Below, in pieces: positions 52,693 to 61,900 of a DNA stretch of 64,000 nt (the stretch's first letter is position 1; each line of letters begins with the position of its first letter). The translations under genes were made by a program, and so were the position numbers. A model generated the notes under the pieces. It did no database searches and was not told the origin of the DNA. It saw only the letters and a program-made list of their open reading frames with translations. Source of the stretch: Acidovorax sp. sif1233 (GTDB lineage: Bacteria; Pseudomonadota; Gammaproteobacteria; Burkholderiales; Burkholderiaceae_C); NCBI RefSeq assembly GCF_019218755.1, contig NZ_JAHUWZ010000005.1:1-64000 (forward strand), in the 5' to 3' direction.

Positions 52693-52769
52693 TTTGCCCG
52701 GGAGCGCAGCGCCACCTTCATCCAGCACAACAACACGGTGCGAAAGCCATCCAGGGAGAGGAATCCGTC

Positions 52770-53537
52770 ATGGAGAACGTCTACATCACCGTCGCGGGGC
52801 TGGTGGCCATCGGGCTGGTCTTCTACGCCCTGCGGCGTTCGGGGCGCCAGGACAACACCCGCACCGACCTGCGCATCACCGCGGTCTCCATCGCGCCCCC
52901 CTCGGGCAGCGTGCTGCAGGCCAACACGCCGATCACCGTGACCCTGGACTACCGCTACGGCGCGCCGCGCGAGCCGCTGTATGCGTGGGTGAAGATCCTG
53001 GACACCACCTACGACTCCCTCTACGAAGGCTCGCACGACATGCTGAACCCGGGCTCCGGGCGGGTGAGCCGTTCCGTGCACCTCACGCAGGCGGGGAGCG
53101 TGCGCGAGTTGTTCATCGTGATCAAGAACCGGGACTTCGTGGAGGTGTTCAACCAGGCCATCGCCGTGGACTTCACCTACGAGGACGCGGTGCTGGACGA
53201 GGCGCAAAGGAACGATGGCAAGGGATCGCGGATCACCGACATCCGTCTGTCCATTGCGTCCCCCGCCACGGTCAAGGCCGGCACCCGCATCGATGTCGAG
53301 GTCGAATACGACATCCAGGCGGAGGAAGGCCTGGACATCTGGGTCATTCCCGACACGCAGGCCAACATGACCTACGAGGGCACCACGGGCCGGCTGGACG
53401 GCGCGGGGACCGTGCACAGGCACTTCACCCTCATCGACCCCTGCGCGGTCACGGGCCTGCGGCTGCTGATGAAGAATGCGTCGAGCCAGACGGTCTACGA
53501 ACACCGCGTGCCGGTGGACTACACCTTCACGGCGTAG
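52770..53537 (+). CDS. Membrane-anchored protein with two beta-sandwich repeats
   Basis: The 255-residue protein has an N-terminal helix (VYITVAGLVAIGLVFYALRR) and two similar Ig-like repeats of about 105 residues: LRITAVSIAPPSGSVLQANT with ITVTLDYRYG, and ITDIRLSIASPATVKAGTRI with DVEVEYDIQAEEGLDIWV. Each ends with a phrase of the type VDFTYEDA / VDYTFTA. I know no family name. It would present its domains in the periplasm. It lies 77 bp downstream of the esterase gene. Confidence 0.78.
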   Translation: MENVYITVAGLVAIGLVFYALRRSGRQDNTRTDLRITAVSIAPPSGSVLQANTPITVTLDYRYGAPREPLYAWVKILDTTYDSLYEGSHDMLNPGSGRVSRSVHLTQAGSVRELFIVIKNRDFVEVFNQAIAVDFTYEDAVLDEAQRNDGKGSRITDIRLSIASPATVKAGTRIDVEVEYDIQAEEGLDIWVIPDTQANMTYEGTTGRLDGAGTVHRHFTLIDPCAVTGLRLLMKNASSQTVYEHRVPVDYTFTA

Positions 53538-53663
53538 CCGTTCCCAGCCGACCATCCCCGGGGCCCGGCACGGGGTTCGGTTTATCCTGCAGGCCCGCCG
53601 GCACAATCCGCTGCGGCCCGCAATGGGGGCCGCTGACGCACGGCCTTGTCCCTCGGAACACCC

Positions 53664-54275
53664 ATGCCCCCCATCGCCGTCATCGACTTTGAAACCACCG
53701 GCGTCTCGCCCGGCCAGGGCGCGCGCGCGACCGAGGTCGCCATCGTGCTGCTGGAAAAAGGCCAGGTGGTGGACCGCTTCCAGAGCCTCCTGAAAACCGG
53801 CGCGTGGATTCCGCCGTTCATCACCCAGCTCACCGGCATCACCAACGCCATGGTGAACGCGGCCCCAGAGGCCGCAGGCGTCATGGCCGATGCCGCGCGC
53901 TTCGTGGGCGATGCGCCCATGGTGGCGCACAACGCGTCGTTCGACAGCAAGTTCTGGCAGGCCGAACTGGCACGGGCCGGCGTGGCCGCGCCGCACCCCT
54001 TCGCCTGCACCGTGCTGCTGTCGCGCCGCCTGTACCCGCAGGCCCCCAGCCACAAGCTCGGTACGCTGGTGGACTACCACGGCCTGCCGCGCACGGGCCA
54101 GGCCCACCGGGCGCTGGCCGATGCCGAAATGGCCGCCGCGCTGCTCGCGCGCATCCAGCACGACCTGCGCACGCGCTGGCGGGTGGCCGAACCCAGCCAC
54201 GCACTGCTGCAGCTGGTGCAGCGCTGCGCCAAACCCGCGGTGGGCGCGCTGCTCGCGCGGCACGCCACGCCCTGA
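53664..54275 (+). CDS. DnaQ-like 3'-5' exonuclease (DEDDh)
   Basis: The 203-residue protein has the three exonuclease motifs: IAVIDFETTGVSPGQG (Exo I), MVAHNASFDSKFW (Exo II) and QAHRALADAEMAAALL (Exo III, DEDDh type). It resembles the epsilon-like proofreading domain but is a separate small protein with a helical C-terminus. The role could be DNA repair or RNA trimming. An upstream TTG at 53646 is an alternative start. Confidence 0.9.
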   Translation: MPPIAVIDFETTGVSPGQGARATEVAIVLLEKGQVVDRFQSLLKTGAWIPPFITQLTGITNAMVNAAPEAAGVMADAARFVGDAPMVAHNASFDSKFWQAELARAGVAAPHPFACTVLLSRRLYPQAPSHKLGTLVDYHGLPRTGQAHRALADAEMAAALLARIQHDLRTRWRVAEPSHALLQLVQRCAKPAVGALLARHATP

Positions 54276-54282
54276 ATGCGTT

Positions 54283-54331
54283 TGCTACATATTCGATAGC
54301 ATGCTGCGCTTATCCACAGTGCGCCAGAAGG
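54283..54331. repeat. Dispersed palindromic repeat after exonuclease gene
   Basis: TGCTACATATTCGATAGCAT, then GCTGCGCTTATCCACAGTGC and GCCAGAAGG. It shares GCTACAT...GATAGC...GCTGCGCTTA with the 8704-8754 copy. It happens to contain a perfect TTATCCACA at 54310-54318. Confidence 0.6.
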
Positions 54332-54433
54332 CATTTTCATTCATGTTCCAGCCGTGCCCCAGGGGGCACCTGATCCGGGTCCCCGGCCAAATCCCGGAAA
54401 ATCCGCGCTTTCGCTTTTCAACCAGACCACCGC

Positions 54434-54700
54434 ATGACCGACACCACCCCAGCCGCTGCCGCCGCCGGCCGCCCCCCACTCCCCGACCACCTGAGCGTGG
54501 ACCCGCGCAGCCCGCACCATGTGGCCGCGGTGTTCCAGCACGACATCGGCATCCGCTTCAACGGCAAGGACCGCACGGATGTCGAGGAATACTGCGTCAG
54601 CGAAGGCTGGGTGAAGGTGCCCGCGGGCAAGACGGTGGACCGCAAGGGCCACCCGCTGATGATCAAGCTCAAGGGCAAGGTCGAGGCTTTCTACAAGTGA
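54434..54700 (+). CDS. DUF3297 family protein
   Basis: The 88-residue protein matches DUF3297: PDHLSVDPRSPHHVAAVFQH, DIGIRFNGKDRTDVEEYCVS, EGWVKVPAGKTVDRKGHPLM and IKLKGKVEAFYK. The function is unknown. The start at 54434 is the only ATG in reach. It lies 48 bp before the RNase H-like gene in the same direction. Confidence 0.9.
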   Translation: MTDTTPAAAAAGRPPLPDHLSVDPRSPHHVAAVFQHDIGIRFNGKDRTDVEEYCVSEGWVKVPAGKTVDRKGHPLMIKLKGKVEAFYK

Positions 54701-54748
54701 CATCGCCCCGCGCGGCCGCGCCGCGCCGGTATCTGCCGCGCGTTTTCC

Positions 54749-55231
54749 GTGCCTGACGACAACGCCGCCCCCTGGGTGATCCATTGCGACGGCAGCGCCG
54801 TGCCCAACCCGGGGCGCATGGGGCTGGGCGCGGTGGTGCACGCGCCCGATGGCACGGTGGCGCAGCAGCTGTCCGAGGCCACCACCTTCACCGGCTGCAA
54901 CAACGAGGCCGAGCTGAGGGCGCTGGCCCTGGCGCTGCGCTGGCTGCAGGCCCATGGCACCGCTGCAACCGCTGGCGTGCGGGTGTACAGCGACAACAGC
55001 GTGCTGGTGGAGCAGCTCGCCCCCGGTGGTGCGCGCGCCGCGCCCATCGCGCGGCTGGCCTTGCTGTTCGACGAGGTGCGCGGGCTGATGCAGGCCGTGG
55101 GCGATGTGGCGGTGCGCTGGATTCCGCGCCACCGCAATGGTCAGGCCGACACCCTCGCGCGCGGCGCGCTGGACCTGGCGCCCAAGCCGTCCACGAAGCA
55201 CCACACCCGCACAAGGAAAAAGCGGCGCTGA
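54749..55231 (+). CDS. RNase HI-like protein
   Basis: The 160-residue protein has an RNase H fold with the acidic residues expected: VIHCDGSAVPNPGRMGLGAV (Asp), TGCNNEAELRALALAL (Glu), RVYSDNSVLVEQL (Asp) and PRHRNGQADTLARGAL (Asp). It is a paralogue type distinct from canonical RnhA. The start is GTG at 54749. It has a basic tail. It probably cleaves RNA in RNA/DNA hybrids or is a degenerate relative; all four acidic residues are present. Confidence 0.88.
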   Translation: MPDDNAAPWVIHCDGSAVPNPGRMGLGAVVHAPDGTVAQQLSEATTFTGCNNEAELRALALALRWLQAHGTAATAGVRVYSDNSVLVEQLAPGGARAAPIARLALLFDEVRGLMQAVGDVAVRWIPRHRNGQADTLARGALDLAPKPSTKHHTRTRKKRR

Positions 55232-55251
55232 CCGGCCGGCGCGCTGCGCGC

Positions 55252-55773
55252 TCAGTCCAGGCCCAGGGCCTCGCGGTAGGCGTTGATGCGGGGCAGCAGG
55301 GCCTGGCGGCGGGCCAGGCTGCCCGGGGGCCAGTGGGCGTCCCGGTCGTAATACTGCGCCACGGCGGGCGTGCCGGGCGCAAGCACCACCCAGGGCTGCT
55401 TCGACGCGGTGTAGATGTGGATGTCGGGCGGCAGGTGGTCCGGCGCGTCCAGCGTGCCCACGCGCACGAAGGCGACGAGCGGGCCCGCGCCGGAGTAGTG
55501 GCTCCACACCGCCACGCGGCAGTGCGGGCAGCGCGCGATCTTCTGGCCAAAGCCGCTTTCGGACGGGGTGTCCACCAGGTCGACCTCGCCCACCCGCAGC
55601 GCCAGCCTGTCGGCCTCGATCATGGCGTTCAAGGCGAACGACGCCCCGCTTTCCCGCTGGCACCAGCGGCAATGGCAGCAGTGCACGAAAAGCGGCGCGG
55701 TGAGCATGCGGTAGCGGACATGGCGGCAGGTACAGCCGCCGTCCAGCGGGAACACGGGGTCTGGGTGCGTCAT
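55252..55773 (-). CDS. GFA family (glutathione-dependent formaldehyde-activating-like) protein
   Basis: The 173-residue protein shows the GFA/CENP-V zinc pattern: GGCTCRHVRYRM (CxCxxxxY), LFVHCCHCRWCQRESGASFA (CCHCxxCR-type), KIARCPHCRVAVWSHYSG (CxxCG-like), and a C-terminal HIYTASKQPWVVL. Such proteins bind zinc; true formaldehyde activation is shown only for Gfa. It ends beside the RNase H-like gene, convergently. Confidence 0.9.
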   Translation of the reverse strand: MTHPDPVFPLDGGCTCRHVRYRMLTAPLFVHCCHCRWCQRESGASFALNAMIEADRLALRVGEVDLVDTPSESGFGQKIARCPHCRVAVWSHYSGAGPLVAFVRVGTLDAPDHLPPDIHIYTASKQPWVVLAPGTPAVAQYYDRDAHWPPGSLARRQALLPRINAYREALGLD

Positions 55774-55882
55774 GGCAGGGCGGTGGGCGACAAAACGGAA
55801 CGAGGCACCATTTTGGCGAAAGCGCGGGACAAAATCACGCGGCCGCCGCGCGCGGTGCCCGGCCCCGGGGTGCAAGCGCCGT

Positions 55883-57187
55883 TCAGCCGCCCGCGCGCCC
55901 CAGCAGCAGCGCCTTTTCCTGCGCGTTGCGCGTGAGGCCCGCCGCGCGCTCGAACTCGGCGCGCGCCTCGGCCACGCGGCCCAGCTTGGCCAGCAGGTCG
56001 CCGCGCACGCTGGGCAGCCAGTGGTACTGGGCCAGCACGGGGTCCGCCGCGATCTCGTCCACCAGCCGCAGCGCCGCCGCCGGGCCTTCGGCCATGCCCA
56101 CCGCCACGGCGCGGTTCAGCGCCACGACGGGCGAGGGCGCCACCTGCGCGAGCGCGTCGTACAGCGCCACGATGTGGGCCCAGTCGGTGTCCTGGGCGCG
56201 CCGCGCGCGGGCATGGCAGGCGGCGATCGCGCCCTGCAGCGCGTAGGGGCCCCAGGCATGGCCCCCGCGCGCCAGCTCCTCGGCCTTGTCGAGCGCGGCC
56301 AGGCCCCGGCGCACCAGCAGCCGGTCCCACCGCGCGCGGTCCTGGTCCATGAGCAGCACGGGTTTGCCCTCGCCATCGGTGCGCGCGGGCAGGCGCGAGG
56401 CCTGGATTTCCAGCAGCGCCACCAGCCCCTGCACCTCGGGCTCGTCGGGCACCAGGCTGGCCAGCACGCGCACCAGGCGCTGGGCTTCGCCGCACAGGGC
56501 AGGCCGCATCCAGTCGTCGCCCGCCGTGGCCGCGTAGCCTTCGTTGAAGACGAGGTAGATGACTTCGAGCACCGACGCCAGGCGCGGCGCGCGCTCGGCC
56601 GCGCCCGGCACCTCGAAGGGCACGTGGGCGGCCGACAGGCTGCGCTTGGCCCGCACGATGCGCTGCGCGACGGTGGGCTCGGGCACCAGGAACGCCCGTG
56701 CGATCTCGGCCGTGGTGAGGCCGCCCAGCAGCCGCAGCGTGAGCGCCACGCGCGCCTCGGTGGGCAGCACGGGGTGGCAGGCGGTGAAGATCAGGCGCAG
56801 CAGGTCGTCGCCGATGTCGTCCTGCTGCGCAGCGACCAGGGCGTCCACCACGTCGGGGGCGTACTGGGCTTCGAGCGCCTGCAGGTCCTTGCCCAGCGCC
56901 TCGTGCTCGCGCGCATGCACCGCCTGCTGGCGCAGGTGGTCGATGGCGCGGCGCTTGGCCGTGGTCATGAGCCATGCCCCCGGGTTCGCGGGCAGGCCGG
57001 TGGCGGGCCAGTGCTCCAGCGCGGCCACCAGCGCGTCCTGCGCCAGCTCCTCGGCCCGGCCCACGTCGCGCGTCATGCGCGCCACGCTGGCGATGATGCG
57101 CGCGGCCTCGATGCGCCACACCGAATCGATGGTGCGGTGCAGGGCATCGGCGCTGGCATCGGCATCGGGACTGCGGGGGTTGTGCAT
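55883..57187 (-). CDS. ECF sigma factor with C-terminal extension (DUF6596 type)
   Basis: The 434-residue protein has sigma-70 region 2 (IDSVWRIEAARIIASVARMT, GRAEELAQDALVAALEHWPA, NPGAWLMTTAKRRAIDHLRQ) and region 4 (LTLRLLGGLTTAEIARAFLV, PEPTVAQRIVRAKRSL). A helical TPR-like extension of about 200 residues follows. This is the type grouped with YciI/DGPF genes and without a classical anti-sigma factor; the extension is thought to control it. The three genes upstream on the same strand (YciI, SRPBCC, VOC) are the likely operon and target. Confidence 0.92.
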   Translation of the reverse strand: MHNPRSPDADASADALHRTIDSVWRIEAARIIASVARMTRDVGRAEELAQDALVAALEHWPATGLPANPGAWLMTTAKRRAIDHLRQQAVHAREHEALGKDLQALEAQYAPDVVDALVAAQQDDIGDDLLRLIFTACHPVLPTEARVALTLRLLGGLTTAEIARAFLVPEPTVAQRIVRAKRSLSAAHVPFEVPGAAERAPRLASVLEVIYLVFNEGYAATAGDDWMRPALCGEAQRLVRVLASLVPDEPEVQGLVALLEIQASRLPARTDGEGKPVLLMDQDRARWDRLLVRRGLAALDKAEELARGGHAWGPYALQGAIAACHARARRAQDTDWAHIVALYDALAQVAPSPVVALNRAVAVGMAEGPAAALRLVDEIAADPVLAQYHWLPSVRGDLLAKLGRVAEARAEFERAAGLTRNAQEKALLLGRAGG

Positions 57188-57206
57188 CGGTGGCCTCGGT
57201 GAAAGC

Positions 57207-57614
57207 TCAGCCCAGCGCCTTGCTGGCATCCACCATGTGCACGAACTCCCAGCTGTGGCCGTCCAGGTCGTCGAAGCTGCGCGAATACATGAAGCCCAGG
57301 TCCTGCACCGGGCGCGGCGAGGTGCCGCCGGCCGCCACGGCCTTGGCGACGAGGGCATCGACCTCCTCGCGGCTGTCGCACGAGAAGCACACCAGCACCT
57401 CCGAGGTGGTGCGTGCGTCGGCGATCGCCTTGCTGGTGAAGGTCTGGTAGAAGTCCCTGACCAACAGCATCACGAACAGGTTCTCGCCCACCACCAGGCA
57501 GGCGCCCTGTTCGTTGGTGAACTCGGGGTTGAACTCGTAGCCCAGCGCGCGGAAGAACGCCTGCGAGCGGGCCATGTTCTCGATGGGCAGGTTCACGAAG
57601 ATTTGCTTGTGCAT
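57207..57614 (-). CDS. VOC-family (glyoxalase-like) protein
   Basis: The 135-residue protein starts MHKQIFVNLPIENMARSQAF and has the VOC beta-alpha-beta pattern with FFRALGYEFNPEFTNEQGAC and a C-terminal FDDLDGHSWEFVHMV, like other PhnB/extradiol-dioxygenase-fold proteins. The HSWE Glu is a possible metal ligand. The substrate is unknown. It lies 20 bp upstream of the sigma factor gene in the same operon. Confidence 0.9.
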   Translation of the reverse strand: MHKQIFVNLPIENMARSQAFFRALGYEFNPEFTNEQGACLVVGENLFVMLLVRDFYQTFTSKAIADARTTSEVLVCFSCDSREEVDALVAKAVAAGGTSPRPVQDLGFMYSRSFDDLDGHSWEFVHMVDASKALG

Positions 57615-57676
57615 GAAAGGCTCCTGAAGGGGTGGGAAGGTAAAGGGAAACAGAAGGTTTGGCAAAGGTGCGCGGT

Positions 57677-58213
57677 TCAGGTCGCTGGTTTTTGCGCCAC
57701 CGCCTGCAGGTTGGCCAGGCCGTCCTCGAAGTCCTGGCCGACCATGCGGTCCATGTTGAAGAACAGGTGGGCGATCTTGGCGACGTACGGCACGGGACCC
57801 TGCATGGCCCAGGTGACGCGCGTGGCGCCGGAGCCCTCGGGCTGGAGCGTGAATTCCACCTGGTTGTGGGCCTCGAACGGGGCCACAAAGTCGAGCTTCA
57901 TCGCAACCCGCGCGGGGGCCGTGGCGTCGACGATCTCCATGCTGCCGGTGCCCACCTTGTCGCCCTGCCACGCATAGCGCGCGCCGGGGCCTGCGGTGGT
58001 GGCGCTGTACTGGCCCTTGGCGGCGGGGTCCTTGCGTTCATACGGGTTCCAGGTGTTGAACTGGCGCAGGTCGTGGATGAGCCCGTACACACGTTCTGGC
58101 GGCGCGGGGATCACGCGGCTGCGCTCCACGCGGAAGCTGTCGGGGCGGGTGGCGGCAAACGCCAGCAGCAGCGCCAGGGCGGCGAGCAGCACGAGGGCGA
58201 TGGTCTTGATCAT
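57677..58213 (-). CDS. SRPBCC-family protein with membrane anchor
   Basis: The 178-residue protein has an N-terminal hydrophobic helix (IKTIALVLLAALALLLAFAA) and a START/SRPBCC fold: VIPAPPERVYGLIHDLRQFN, WNPYERKDPAAKGQYS, VEFTLQPEGSGATRVTWAMQ, then GLANLQAVAQ. This is the polyketide cyclase/dehydrase-like type. Likely ligand-binding; the substrate is unknown. It lies between the YciI-type and VOC genes in the sigma-factor operon. Confidence 0.9.
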   Translation of the reverse strand: MIKTIALVLLAALALLLAFAATRPDSFRVERSRVIPAPPERVYGLIHDLRQFNTWNPYERKDPAAKGQYSATTAGPGARYAWQGDKVGTGSMEIVDATAPARVAMKLDFVAPFEAHNQVEFTLQPEGSGATRVTWAMQGPVPYVAKIAHLFFNMDRMVGQDFEDGLANLQAVAQKPAT

Positions 58214-58242
58214 GGCGATGGTCTCCAGGCAGGTGCAGCGGT

Positions 58243-58659
58243 TCAGCGGCGGGCTTCCAGGTCGCGGAAGTGCTCGACGCCCTCCACGGCGGCGAAGTCC
58301 TCCATCTCGTAGAGCGGGCGCACCTCGATCTCGGCCTCCAGGCCCTCGCCGCGCGGGTTGGGGAAGCGGCGCGTCCATTCCAGCGCCTCGTCGCGGTCGC
58401 GCACCTGGATCAGCGTGTAGCCGGCGATGAGCTCCTTGGTCTCGGTGAAGGGACCGTCGGTGATGGTGGTGCGCGCCCCGCCCGCGCCGTAGCGCACGCG
58501 CCAGCCCTGCGCGCTGGGCTTGAGGCCGCTGCCGTCCAGCAGCACGCCCGCCCGGGCCAGCTCTTCGTGGTAGCGGGCCATGGCGGCCATCAGGGGTTCG
58601 GTGGGCATGTCGCCGCGCTCGGATTCTGCGGTGGCTTTCACGATGATCATGAATCGCAT
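58243..58659 (-). CDS. YciI/DGPF-domain protein
   Basis: The 138-residue protein has the DGPF signature in TTITDGPFTETKELIAGYTL and the typical start MRFMIIVKATAESERGDMPT with MARYHEELARAGVLLDGSGL. YciI-like proteins are small dimeric folds whose role in this setting is unclear. It is the first gene of the YciI-SRPBCC-VOC-sigma operon. Confidence 0.93.
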   Translation of the reverse strand: MRFMIIVKATAESERGDMPTEPLMAAMARYHEELARAGVLLDGSGLKPSAQGWRVRYGAGGARTTITDGPFTETKELIAGYTLIQVRDRDEALEWTRRFPNPRGEGLEAEIEVRPLYEMEDFAAVEGVEHFRDLEARR

Positions 58660-58919
58660 GGGGTTCTCCTCGGGGGGTCAGGGGGGCGGGCCATGGCGCG
58701 ATCCGTGGCCTTCACCAGCACGACGGACGAACCCGTGGCAGATCGACAGCTTGGTGGCTGGTTCAGGGTTTTTACTTAGAAAAAGAGGGTGGGGCGCGGC
58801 CCGGCCTGCGCCACACGCCCGCAGCGCCGCCCGCTGTGGCGTATCCGCCAAGCCGTGCAAATGGTTACCGGCCATAGCGATCTGCCTCGGTAGGATGCCG
58901 CGCGAGGGACCCGACCGCA

Positions 58920-61900
58920 ATGACCAGCCACAACGACACCGAACCAACACCCCCCTGGCTGGCCAGCATCCCGCTCATGCCCGGCCACCAGGCCCTCGCG
59001 CTGGTCATCGTCCACCCGGGCCGGGCCGTGGTCCCCGCCGAAGGCCTGGGCGAGGTGCTGCGCTTCTGGGCCGACGGGCGCGGCGGCTGGATCGGCGCAG
59101 CCCGCGCGGCCCACGGCCCGTGGGGCTACATCGACGGCGAGGGCCGGTGGCGCGTGCCGCCCACGCTGCAGAACGCGCGCAGTTTTTCCGAGGACGGGCT
59201 GGCCCGCTTCTGCGACGGCGGGCGCTGGGGGTTCATGGACCTGGCGGGGACGGTGGCCATCCCTCCCGCATTCGACAACGCCCAGCCGTTTCGCAACGGT
59301 TTGTGCGCGGTGCAGGTGGGCCAGGATGCCTGGCGCATCATCGACCGCACCGGCCACACCACCTGCGACGAGGTGTTCCATGAGCTGAGCCCCTTCGGCG
59401 CCAATGGCCTGGCGCGCGCCACGCTGTGGAAGAAGGCCAGCAACCAGCGCACCCAGGGCTTCGTGGACCGCACGGGGCGCTGGGTGATCGAGCCCCGCTT
59501 TCGCGACGCGCGGCCGTTTGGCGAATCCACCGCCACGGCCGCCTCGCTGGACGGCGACACCTACGGCCTCATCGACGCACAAGGCCGCTGGGTGCTGGAG
59601 CCCCGCTACCCGCGCATCGATGCCTTCAATGCCGAGGGCCTGGCCTTCTTCGACGAACCCCATGCCTGGGACAACGGCCATGGCTACCTCAACGCGCGCG
59701 GCAAGGTGGTCGTGAAAGGCGGGCGCCACCTCTCGCGGCGCATGGCCTGCGGCGTGGCCGCCAACAGCTATGACGGCACGGGCTTTCTCACGGCCGACGG
59801 CAAACCCCTTGCGGCCCCGCCGCTGAGCTACGGCACGGATTTCTCTGCGGAAAGCGGCTTTGCCGTCGTGCGCACCGCCGCCGCCGTGCGCAAGGGCGCG
59901 GCCGATGCCACCACAGCGGCCCCGGCGCACTGGGGCCTGCTGCACCCGGACGGCCGCTTCGTGCCCGCGCCCGACCACCTGCTGGAGCCGCTGACCGATG
60001 GCGATGGCTGGCTGGTGGGGCACCCGCCGGACACGCCGCTGGTGCCGTTTCTGACCCGCGACGGGCAACTGGCCTTTATCGACGGCGAGGGCGCCGTCGC
60101 CTGGCGCGCGCACTACGACGGCCAGCAGGTGGCCCTGCTCGACGCCGGGGGCACGCCCCTGTGGCGCAGCGGCGTGCGCGAGAACTGCTGGCCCCCCGGG
60201 CCGTTCTTCCACGCGCCGCTCACCGACCACCTGGAAAACCTCAAGACGCTCGACGGCATCGTGCCGCTGGCCGTGGACCTGCTGGCCGACGCCGAGGCCC
60301 GGCTCCACCGCCTGGCGGCGGGCGATGAACTCGCGCCCGACGAACCCGTGGACGGCGACGATGAAGATGACGATGACGACGGGGAGCAGGACCCCGGCCA
60401 GGTGCAGGCCGGCCGCACCGTGGTCGTGCGGCGGGTGATGCGCGCCTACCTGAGCGAATCGCACAACGGCCCCTACGAATTCCTGTGCACCGACCTCAAC
60501 CGCGCGGTGGACGAAGCCCGCGTGGCGATGGTGCAGCAGCTGAGCGCGCGCTTTGGCGCCGCCGACCCGAACCCGGAGCACGCCGTCCCCTGGCGCCGCC
60601 AGGGCGACTACACGCAGGCCTGGCCCGTGGCAATGGCCAAGCCCCTGCCGGGCGACGGCGGCGCGCTGCACGAGGCGCGCGAACAGTGGCTCACGCTGTA
60701 CAAGCATTCGGACTCGGGCGACGGCGATGTGTGGTGGGAACTGTGGCTCATGGCCGCGCCCAGCATCGACGCGCTGCAGCTGGCGCAGCGCGCGCGCGGC
60801 GCCGGCCCCGCCACGGAACCGCCCGGCCACGGCGGCGAGCCCGAAGGCCCGGACAGCGACGGCCCGGCGCTGGACAGCCGGCCCCCCGAGGGCGCGCCGG
60901 CCACGCAGCCGCCCCGGACACGTGATGAATGGCTGCACGCCGTGTGCAACGACCGCCATGCGATCGCCCATGTGCCCGCGCAGTGGCTGGACGATGCGGT
61001 GGTGGATGCCGCCCTGGATGCGAACGTGGCGGCGCTGGAATACGTGCCTGCGGCCTGGCGGACAACCGCACGGCTCGAATCGCTGGTGCGCCGGGGCCTG
61101 CGCGAGGCGGCCGGCATCCCGCCCGAATGCATGACCGCCGAAGCCCTGGCCCTGGCACGCAGCCTGTATGCCGGCCAGCCCGAATGGGACTGGCGCGACG
61201 AGCGCAACAGCCGCATCCCCGCCACCTGGGACCACAACAGCCTGTGCGACGTGTGGGGCTGCCTGCTCACGCCCGAGCTCGCGCTCAAGGCGGTGCGCGC
61301 CCAGGCGCCGCTCAAGGACCTGGCGCACTGGCTGCGCACCGATGCGGTGGAGCAGGCCGCCCTGCAGGCCGACATCTACAACATCAGCTACATCGACCCG
61401 CGCAAGATCACGCCCGCGCTGGCCGAGCGCGCCGTGCGGCACGACTACGGCTGCCTGATCGAGCACATTCCCGCCGACATGCTCACGCCCGCGCTGTGCC
61501 TGGCCTCGGCGCGCGCCAACGGCCTGTCGCTGGACAAGATCCCTGCGGCGCTGCGCACCACCGACGTGTGCGTGGCCGCGCTGCAGGACCGCTGGGACAT
61601 GTTCCTCGCCGTACCGCCCGCGCTGCGCGAGGACGTCACCACCCGGCTCATCGCGGACGACCTGGACCAGGCCCGCCGGGACGGCGAACCCCGCGAGGCC
61701 AGCCACTGGCACGTGCAGCGCGCCTGGGCTCGGCTGTGGGCGGGCGACCCTGAAGGCGCGATGGCCGACGCCCGCCTGGGCCTCGGCCGCGTGCGCCACG
61801 AAGAGCATGCGCGCTACATCCTGGCCAGCGCCTTGCGCGCCCTGGGCCGCACGCAGGAAGCGGCGCTCGAGGCCTCCACGGTGCTGTCGCTGCAGTCGCC

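Noticed and set aside
54310-54318. Perfect TTATCCACA (DnaA box) far from the origin
   Set aside because: One such 9-mer is expected by chance roughly every 130 kb of double-stranded sequence, it stands alone, and it lies within a dispersed repeat copy, so I do not call it a functional box.
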